A stretch of DNA of 64,000 nt from Hericium rajendrae (Eukaryota; Basidiomycota; Agaricomycetes; Russulales; Hericiaceae): the NCBI GenBank assembly GCA_033439255.1, contig CM065888.1, forward strand, positions 496,001 through 560,000. The letters run 5' to 3'. A model generated the notes under the pieces. It was not told the DNA's origin and made no database searches. It saw only the letters and a list, made by a program, of their open reading frames with translations. Position 1 is the first letter of the stretch; each line of letters starts with the position of its first letter. The position numbers were made by a program, and so were the translations under genes. Shown here piece by piece: positions 48,076-64,000 of this stretch.

Positions 48076-50342
48076 ACTGCCACTTCGAGACGGGCGTGCT
48101 TGTTCATGGAGATACCGCAGTTCCTGGAACTCAAGCAAAGCATGACCGTCAGTTTCGTAAATCGTGTGACATTTGTATAATACAGATATGCAAGTTTGGC
48201 CTCGGTTTAGCTCGGAAATCTTTGCAGCATGCGGTGCATTAATGCTTTTGAGCCTTTCATCCCCTTTTACGGAAATGCAGGGTAAGCAGCATGGTCTCCG
48301 CTGACAGACAGTCGTCATCTATTTACCACCGGCCTGCGCGCAGGAAGATATCGCGACGTGCCCGTGAGACTGGCTTCGTATCCTGGTCAACGATCTGTAT
48401 CTAGATTGAAGTCATGTTGGACTGATCGCTGAACACTCACAGAAAACCCAGCTATCTTCCACCAAGTGTTCTGATCCGTAGAGTCAGTGGGAAAAGAGCC
48501 GCATGCAGTATCCTGCTTCATAAAAGGCGCCTTGGTCCTACAGCAGGCATTGCTAGCGATGTGAGAACCAGGGAGATGCGCATTTCACTCGATATTCTAT
48601 TGACCGCTCAGCTCTAGGAGCGAGATGATCGCACTAATTCTGAAAGGAGCACGTTGCTCTCAGGCTCAGATCTTGAATGACTGTCGACACATGTCAAGAG
48701 CAGAGCAGGCGTATTGCCTTGATGTACAATCATCGGCCCTTCCGAAGGAGGGCAATCGGCGAAGATAGTCCATGCGTCATTCGGATTCAGCACGGAATAG
48801 AACGGTGAACGATCATACCCATTGTGGAGAAGGCCGCGCTTGATTCGTAGGAGAACCCTTAATCAACTTATAATAATCACACCCTGCAGATGGGAGTAAA
48901 CTGCTGAAAGCATCGTCGCCGCATGGATGATTCCTTAGTGCCCCTTCCGCTATTATTTTTTTCTTGTTACGCACTGATCTGCCAAGCAGTGATCACTGAA
49001 TGAAAACGATGCCCGCTGACCTGTCGAAGGGGAGCCGGCATAAGATCAAGTTCAGTTCAACCTCCGCATGCCATGCATTTGGCGTGCAACAGTGGCAACA
49101 GCACCATTCACCCATTTGTTCTCGTACCTAACTCCGGCAGTCGGCATGCATAACCGTGCAGCAGTTGCAGTCTAAGCTGTTAGGCGTAATACTATAGCCC
49201 GATATCTGGCGAAGATGAGTCTTTCTTGCGATGCTGCCGGATGCATCTGGCGCTGGCATTTTCTCCAGGCTCCATGCATCGCTATTGAGATTTGTACTGC
49301 GCCGCACACGTAGTATGCTGTTACCATCAGCGGAGTCACCGCCGTACCAGCAGTCATCATCAGTGCTTTGCGGGGTCGCTTTCGAGATGGACTGCACAAG
49401 CTCCTTGGTACAGCACCGGGTAACGGGAATGCTCCTCTGTTCTAGGCAACCGGGACGGGACGTACGAAGTAGATCACGTCGGGATCGGTGTTCTGGCTTC
49501 TGATGTACGTCATGTCCATGCGCAGGTAGTCTCGTCGTCGATTTTTAATGATCGATTTTGGACCCCATCAAAGAGTATCTACTGCCCATATTGGCACGCT
49601 CAGCAAGTCGTGTGTATTGCCGGCCGCGGTGCTGAATTCAGGTACTAAAAATTCTTTCAACGTCCGCAGATTTCAAAATGAAATCGCGACTGCCTCGAAG
49701 GCATGCGAAGCTGAGCAGGATCATGCGCTTGTAAGCGATTGGAAAGCAAGTATTTTTGGATACTTACTCACCTCCCAAATCCGGATTATTCCTCCTGCCA
49801 GTGTCGACTCATTGTGCAGAAAAAAAGACGACAAAGAAGGATCCATAGCGCTCTTATCTTTCACATACAAACCAGCGAGAAGATTTGTTCTCATGAAGCC
49901 TTTGAAAGCCGTCTTTATACCGCTAACCGAGATGCGGGGACGGTGCACATTGAACATCTGCTGTGTAAGAAGCACGGCGCCGATGGGTGGGCCACGACGT
50001 CTACCACATCTGAAAAGTCGCATTCGGTTGCCCCCCTCCCCTTTCTGCGTCACTATGGGATGAACACGCAGTTTCGTCGATGCATAGCACCGGATTCGAT
50101 ACTTCGATTTTCCGGAAGTTTCATCGCTTTTCAATGGAGCCCCACATGGACACTATCCTCGTCTGTACGATTTAGGACGCTGTGATTCGGAAAAGCAGTT
50201 CGTACCATTTTCCGCGCTTGCCAGCGTTGGCCATGATAAAGCCCCGTCTGAGCCAAGGGTACTATAACGAACTCCTGCACACGCCACGCAATCCATCCCG
50301 ACGAAAGACCTATCTCTCGGCGTTTCGACCTTGACAGCCAAA
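48076..50342. other. 2.3-kb region without a recognised gene
   Basis: Between the aryl-alcohol dehydrogenase gene and the next plus-strand gene. Reading frames of 75-170 codons exist (for example 49548-50063 +), but they lack a recognised family and clear splice partners. No repeat structure was noticed. Confidence 0.4.
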
Positions 50343-51509
50343 ATGAAGGATAATTGTGTCGCCGCGTTTCGTAAGTTCTACACACATGTATCTCCAATTA
50401 GCCGAAGACTAATCATTGATACGGCATGAGATTATCCAGGACATGTTTGGCACAGCGGGCCGCCGGACAGCGATAACCGCCCACCAATTGTCTGGGGCTC
50501 TCAAGTAGAGACAGACTCATCAGTATCATTTGACTCCAATTTTTCTCAGAACGATATGCCAACTACACAAGGGTTCGGTGAGTATGATATCTATATATAC
50601 AGCTCCAATACGGACTGACAAACCCTCCCCGATCGCACGCACAAGGACGCCAGCACCATCCGGGATACGACCTACTCGAGTCCAGCCCCGCTGGCTGGCC
50701 ATTTATGCCATCCGACGGTCCAGATGGATATCCTATGGAGATAGACGGACACCCGGACCAACTCGGCGATGAAATGGCATGGGATAACGTAGACCAACAC
50801 CCGATGTTTGCCGTTGAAATGGCCGCGGAGTCGTCCGCATCACGGGAGTTGTGGGAGCATGAACCGGCGGGAACACACTCACCGTCTTCACCGTCCGTCA
50901 CATCTACTGAAACAGCCGATGAGACGCCCCGCGGCAAGCGAAGACGAGTTTCAGCCCCTCCGGACGAGAAGGTTCGATCCAAGTCTTCCCGACAGCCCCT
51001 AGAAGCATACAAATTCGTCCAAAATCGTCGGTTCCACAATGTAGTCGATGGGTCCCAGTCCACGATGTTGGGCTCCGGTAGCATGTTCATCACTTTCCCT
51101 GTCGAAAAAGTGACATCTCTGCCGCGAGCAACCATCGCCGATCCTGTAAGGGTTGAATCCTGTCCGCCTACGTTCGAGCATGGTCCCACTCAGCTACCGC
51201 CGCGCCCGTATCGTGTCAACAGCGGAAGCCAGAAATTTGAGAAGAGCGCTATTGCATCTTCAAAGCAGGAGAAACCAAAAAGAAATCTTCCCAACAATGT
51301 AATGGACCATGTAAGCCTCGAGTCCCCTTTAAAATATGCGATTTATTGACGTTGTCTCGAAGCTGCCAACATTGGAGGGTCGCCTGTGCAGGATTGAGAT
51401 TGCCGCACACGACTATCTCGAGACCAGGAATCGTAGAGCCTTGGAGAAATCTCTGCTTCCTGTACCTCATTCGGCGGCAAGAGAGTGGAGGGAACCAGAT
51501 ACGAGATGA
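50343..51509 (+). CDS. Hypothetical protein, likely nuclear
   Basis: Four exons (50343-50370, 50440-50577, 50646-51310, 51363-51509) join in frame to 325 aa; all borders are GT-AG and the introns are 52-69 nt. No family recognised. Start MKDNCVAAFRHVWHSGPPDS. The first two thirds are acidic, Ser/Pro-rich and disordered (PSDGPDGYPMEIDGHPDQLG), with a basic cluster RGKRRRVSAP that could be a nuclear localisation signal. After it comes LEAYKFVQNRRFHNVVDGSQ, and the C-terminus LPTLEGRLCRIEIAAHDYLE, TRNRRALEKSLLPVP looks helical and folded. An earlier 5' exon cannot be excluded. The next gene starts 0.4 kb downstream on the same strand. The consistent exon structure is the main evidence that it is real. 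Confidence 0.55.
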
Positions 51510-51915
51510 AGCCGAGGGGCCTGAGGATTGCTGCAATGTTTATCTAGCGCCTGGACGGTGGCATGATATGTTATCTTAACGTACCTTCAACGATACCCAA
51601 GTATCGGAATTTAGTCGTTCTTGGATTATATGAGTAGTTTTCTGGGAGAAGGCTTTATAATGGGATATTTATCTGGAAACGATTTCACATCGGGCGTGAG
51701 GAAGAGGAAGAGAAAGGGAAAATTTGCATTAGATCAATTAATAGACGGATTGATTATATTATTCCGGCACATGCCGGGCATTCCAGCGCTTCTCGGTGCC
51801 GTCACGACTGTAATAGCGCGCGCTGCTTTGCACAGTCGGAACACCCTGAACACGCGCCCAATGTCAACGGCGTACTTGATCCCAGAGTTTGACAGTCTGC
51901 ATAGCTAGGGAGATC
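51510..51915. other. Promoter region of the BEACH gene
   Basis: About 400 bp between two plus-strand genes. A frame at 51621-51908 is AT-rich with no recognised features and is not called. Confidence 0.35.
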
Positions 51916-59716
<7,801 letters not shown>

Positions 59717-61794
59717 TCTGCTGCACCGCCTGCATCTGGACTTGTATAATTACAATTTTTTCTCGAGATACCTATCTATCACAATCTCTGCCATCAGGAA
59801 CATACTACTTTGTACATCGTGTAATTTATGCTCTACATTCTTCTACAGTGTCAACGGATCTTTCTTCAGGCTGTAGACTTCGTTCAGCCTAATTGTCAAC
59901 ATCATATGGTGGCTGTCTGGTTACGGTTCATTTTCGTGAAAACTCCGCCATCTCGGATCAAAATATTCTCGGCCCGCACGTTGAGTCAAAGTATCGGGTA
60001 AGCACCCTCTGTCACCCTTAAACTTGTGTTTAAGCTTGAGCTGAGAGTTATATCCTTAAGGGCGCAACATCAGCTGTATCCTCTGAGTCTCACTACCCGG
60101 TACCCAGTGTCTCGATGCAACATGACATGCCAATATATGGCTGGTTTGTGTCCAAAGTGCGAGTATATCCCTCCAGGAAGGGCTGTCTTTCGAACTTGAT
60201 TTCACAAGCCATAATTAAAATGAATCAAGTTTCATTACGATTCACGAAGGTACAGGAAGTGATTGACGAGTCCTAGCAGCTCGCGGTGTGCGCTCTCTGC
60301 ACCCCATACCCATTACGTGCCTGTCGTCTGCGCCTGCATGTTACCCGCACACCCACTCCCGTACCTAGACACGGCCGGTTCATGCTGACGCTCACGCCGC
60401 GCGCTCCTGCATGCCGCTGCCCACCACGCTCCCGTACCTGCGCCTGCACGCCGCCTGCTCGCTCGCTCGCCCATCCCAATGCACCGCCGTCCACGCTCGT
60501 CACCACACATCCACCGTTCGCCCCTGTATTGGCGAGGCACGCGCCACGCTCCACACGCACCCTCACTGCCTGCCCGCCGTCTCTGCCCATCCGCGCCGCT
60601 GTCTACGCACTGCAGCTCACCTGTCCTGCATCGCTCCCCACTGTACGCTACCAATTTCTGACACGGGTAGTCACGCATTGGGATGGAGTGCTACCGCGAA
60701 CGTAGGCACTGCGGGCGCACGCATACGGGATCATGAAGGTGCAGATGCCCGCACAGCACATGAGTGCGGTCATGCAGGCACCGATGCCGTCGTTACACCG
60801 GGTAGCACATGGAATGTGGCGGTGGGCACGATATCAAGCGAGAGGGTCGAGAGGGTGGCTAGGATGATCTGTCGCATTGATCGCGACGATCAGGCTTAGG
60901 GCGTATGAGTGACCCGCGGTGCGATCGTACGGGACGCACCTACAGCCACGAAGAGCACTTCGCCGCCCGCGACGCTCCATGGTCGTCTAACCCAATCCCT
61001 CCCCCACGTTGGCCAACACTTCTATTATCGTGACGTGCATCTATCCGTCTCCGCCGCTCGCTTTTCCTTCCTCAGCTAGGAAGGGAGTGGGCGTGCGGAA
61101 CAGCGAAAGATGGTCGGGGAAGAGGGCTGGTGGATGCTGGGCATGCACGTGGAGTGGTGAGAGCGTGGTTCCCGGCAATGATGCATAATCCGAGAAGTAC
61201 GAGTTGACGTGGATGGGGGGTTGAAGTCACCTCAAATTTTAGAGTAAGGCTCACTCACCAGGCGAACTGAACATCGCAGCATCTGACTTTTGAGGGTGTA
61301 GCCATCGTTGGCCAGCGACGTAGGTTTTCCCTGATGCACGCCGTTGTGCTGGAGGTAAGTATGCGACGACGGGCCTGCCCTGGCAGTCATCAGTCATCTG
61401 GCAGTCATTGAGTTCGAACTCGACGGAGTCGCGTCGCAGCAAGCGCCCATTAAGCGCCTGCCGCGCCAGATTCGAGCACCCTTCCAAACGTTTGCTGTAG
61501 AATGTTCAAATGTGCTTTAAATTAGCTGAAATCTGGTAGACAGGTACTTTCGATATATGTCTCCCATAATATCACGTTGGAATCTCTTAGACAATTCTCG
61601 CACTGTCGATAATCGGTAGTTCGTGAGCAGGTATGGGCGGCCTAATATGATTATGTAATCACGTTGAACACAGAACGCGACGCGACTTCGAGGCGCTTTG
61701 GACGCGACTTTGGACCTGTTCTCTTCTTGTTCTTGTTCTCGATTTCATTCCTTCGCCTCTCAGTCCTTACTGGATATCACATTATATATCTATT
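59717..61794. other. 2.1-kb region with a C-rich tract
   Basis: Between the BEACH gene and the last gene. About 60280-60640 is strongly C-rich on the plus strand, with repeated CACG/CTCGCTCG-like words and two copies of CTCCCGTACCT (near 60355 and 60430). Frames through it are low-complexity Arg/Pro/Thr and are not called. The rest shows nothing recognisable. Confidence 0.4.
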
Positions 61795-64000
61795 ATGCCA
61801 GAATATCGCGAGGTTCTGGCTAGTACTCACACAATTTCTCGCTGGTTCGAGAGCCTTTCTCCTGGTCAGAAGGAGCAACTACGACTGCAAGCCATATGGA
61901 CCGATGCAACTGGTCCTGAACAGGCACAGATGAAGAACTGCCCTGCGAAGAGGGGTATGCCTTATGTTCTTAACCACTTCTCGAAGGTCCGGCGCGGTAG
62001 CAAGGATGCTCAACAGCCCATCTATCCGCCGGGCTGCAGTTCCTTGAGCGGCCTTCACTTCAAAGGTGCCCATTTTTCACCCAGAAGTGTCATTCTGGAT
62101 CTAGACAAGAAGTGGTTGCAAGTAAGTACATCTCTATGCCCTACCATTCATTACAGTGGTCTCATTCTTGCAACTATCAGGTCCAGCTACATACACACAC
62201 CATGACCCAGGTGTACACCCGCTCGCAATGGCATAAATCTGTGTGCCAAGTGCCTTCCGGAGTGAGTAACACCTTAATATTCTGACTCTTAAGTGACTGA
62301 GTTGTTCTAAGGAACGAGGCTTTCGCGTCGGTATCGGGTTAGACTTCGGCGAGTATGTTGTCGCCTTTATTACAGCTGACAATATCTTCACGGTATGTTC
62401 TTATCTTATCTCGAGTCTTTAATATCTAGCTCGCTCACTTGCAGCGGTTGCACAGCCTCACTGGGCCGACACTATGAAGGACCTTCCGGTTCGTCACGTT
62501 GATGTATGGGGTGACTGGAAAGGCTTCCTCAAGAGCGTCGCAGAGTGGATGCATATGCGACGTCAAACGACTCGGCATCGCAATGGCTATGCTGTCACGA
62601 TTATCCGAACTGATGGTGGAAAGGTGTTTGGTGGGGTCGGTGTATACACCATCCTCGAACTTTTCTTCTTGGCTGGTAAGCGTTTTGGTATAACCGAATC
62701 TATCATCTAATAACCTGGAGTAGGACTTTCTGTTCATCTGACAGAGAGTGAAGTCTTTGACTGCCCGTCTCGTGTGGCCAGGCTCTGTTGTGCTTTCTGG
62801 ACATGGGCTAATCTTGCTCATACAACATTCGAGTAAGTCGTGATATTTGCTCTTAGTGATTTGATAGTCTGAGCATTTGCTCTATATAGAACGTTTCTGC
62901 AACCTTGCTACAAGGGATATGTCCTTACCGCGACTACAGAGCAACGTTTGCGATATGCTCAAAAACTATCAGTATTTGGAAAGGAGAGGGTTCTCGTCTC
63001 TGCCCGAATGCATAAGATGAGTAAGGAATACGAGGTAAGTGTCTCCTGGTTGTCAATGCTTCCTTTAATCTATTCATACTTTCCAGAATGTATTAGCACA
63101 TCATGGGACTAAGGATGGCACATTCGTCCGTAATCATTCTACCGGTTTGTATGATGTCTTTGAACCGACATTGATCGAGCCTGCGCTGATGCAACGAGAG
63201 CTCAACCTTGGCCATCTGATCTTTGGAGCAGCAGTTTGGCATGACATACGCAATCAGATTCCAATTCTGATGGTTGCTGCTACTACAGAAGACCCGTTAA
63301 CTGCAGCATTTCGATCAATTGGTGTGTTTCTTGCTGCATCTTCACGTTTACTAGCTTCAATGAGCATCATAATTGTATAGATCTGCTTGACTCGTCGACA
63401 AATCTCAACATGCCTTTATACCAACCAGGACTCTTTCTGCCTGAGAAGGAGCGGATTCGCAAAGTACTCTACATTCGTTTATTTCAGGCCAACAAGGCGC
63501 TCTGGACTATAGCTCCTGCCTTTCCAGAGAATGCAATTCCACCTGTGTCGAGCAAAGCGTAGGTGCCATGAATTGCTTAGTTGACATATCATTTGACTAA
63601 GTTATCTACAGGTCTTCTCGTGCAGCCACATGTTGTGCGACTGCATCTGCCACCGAAATTGATGCCATAAAGCGCAAGAAGAGGACTTGGAATTACGTGG
63701 TTAAATCCACACTAGGCCCGATGATGGAGTATTGCGGGATCGCCCATATGATAAAGCCACAAGGTGGTGTAAAGAAGAAGCCCAAGAAGCCTAAGAAGGA
63801 CGATGTGGATCGCTCATCGGAGGATGACCCACCACCATCGCTTGTAAGTGCCTTGCGATGTCGAGGCTTTAAGGTCAAACTAATGAAATGATGTAGTTAG
63901 CGATTTGTCGCAATGACCCTCAACTTCCATCCTCATACCGCCATAGGCAGATCGCTGGACGTTTGTATATCAAGGAAGGTGGATATGGCCGTGGCAATAA
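61795..64000 (+). CDS. Hypothetical multi-exon protein (3' partial)
   Basis: A gene I do not recognise, cut by the window end. Start ATG at 61795: MPEYREVLASTHTISRWFES. Exon 1 ends at about 62121; the next reads VQLHTHTMTQVYTRSQWHKS, then ERGFRVGIGLDFGEYVVAFI, then ALAASLAVAQPHWADTMKDL, VWGDWKGFLKSVAEWMHMRR and RNGYAVTIIRTDGGKVFGGV. Later: LTESEVFDCPSRVARLCCAF, WTWANLAHTTFETFLQPCYK, GLYDVFEPTLIEPALMQREL and NLGHLIFGAAVWHDIRNQIP, and a lysine-rich KPQGGVKKKPKKPKKDD before the last visible exon (QLPSSYRHRQIAGRLYIKEG). At least nine exons with GT-AG borders support a real gene. No signal peptide, membrane helix, transposase triad or integrase motif is evident. Could be a lineage-specific expanded family. 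Confidence 0.5.

Noticed and set aside
49548-50063. 172-codon plus-strand frame
   Set aside because: No recognised features, no plausible start context or splice partners, and no continuity with the next gene.
51889-51915. Upstream extension of the BEACH gene frame
   Set aside because: The frame is open upstream of 51916, but its first codon there is TTG; the first in-frame ATG is at 51916.
60286-60705. 140-codon frame in the C-rich tract
   Set aside because: Its Pro/Thr/Arg/Cys low complexity is explained by base composition; other frames and the opposite strand are equally open.

Overview
This window is nuclear DNA from a filamentous basidiomycete, most likely an Agaricomycete; Polyporales is my guess, not a demonstrated placement. 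The evidence is GC-rich coding DNA, many introns of about 50-70 nt with GT-AG borders inside almost every gene, and a gene set typical of mushroom-forming fungi: a DUF6534 membrane protein, an AAD-type aryl-alcohol dehydrogenase, an old yellow enzyme relative, a fungal bestrophin/UPF0187 protein and long disordered basidiomycete proteins. No virus, insertion sequence, CRISPR array, rRNA or convincing tRNA was seen.

Layout. 1-12121: tail of a bestrophin-like anion channel (+), a DUF6534 membrane protein (-), a secreted six-hairpin glycosidase-like protein (+), triosephosphate isomerase (-), a DEDDy 3'-5' exonuclease-like protein (-) and an Apd1/Aim32-type thioredoxin-like ferredoxin (+). 13043-22021: a long disordered protein with a folded C-terminus (+), a SAM-dependent methyltransferase (+) and the iron-sulfur subunit of succinate dehydrogenase (-). 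22414-33412: a secondary-metabolism locus. 34250-48075: a single-C2H2-finger regulator, profilin, two tandem paralogous coiled-coil proteins and an aryl-alcohol dehydrogenase. 50343-64000: a small nuclear-looking hypothetical protein, a large BEACH-WD40 protein and a hypothetical protein cut by the window end.

The main discovery candidate is the locus at 22414-31720. Two divergent genes together encode what looks like one split polyketide synthase. The plus-strand protein (1,524 aa in my model) reads adenylation - carrier - ketosynthase - acyltransferase-like. Its ketosynthase Cys-His-His triad is intact, but its acyltransferase region has lost both the nucleophile serine (GHSxGE has become GGEGVAE) and the histidine. 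The minus-strand protein (838 aa) reads carrier - thioester reductase - acyltransferase, and its acyltransferase keeps both residues (GYSFGE and PFHC), as its reductase keeps TGATGSLG and YxxxK. My inference is that the second protein supplies extender loading, and reductive release, in trans to the first: a two-subunit synthase for an acyl-aldehyde or alcohol product. A decaying old yellow enzyme pseudogene beside it (two Trp-to-stop changes, a one-base deletion and an eroded C-terminus) suggests that a tailoring step has been lost recently.

Other points of interest are the tandem duplication of coiled-coil genes at 40687-45389, tandem peptide repeats in two proteins, a probable GC-AG intron inside the ketosynthase region, and an unrecognised multi-exon gene at the right edge. 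Exon borders were placed by eye from splice signals and reading-frame continuity, so gene ends are firmer than individual junctions.
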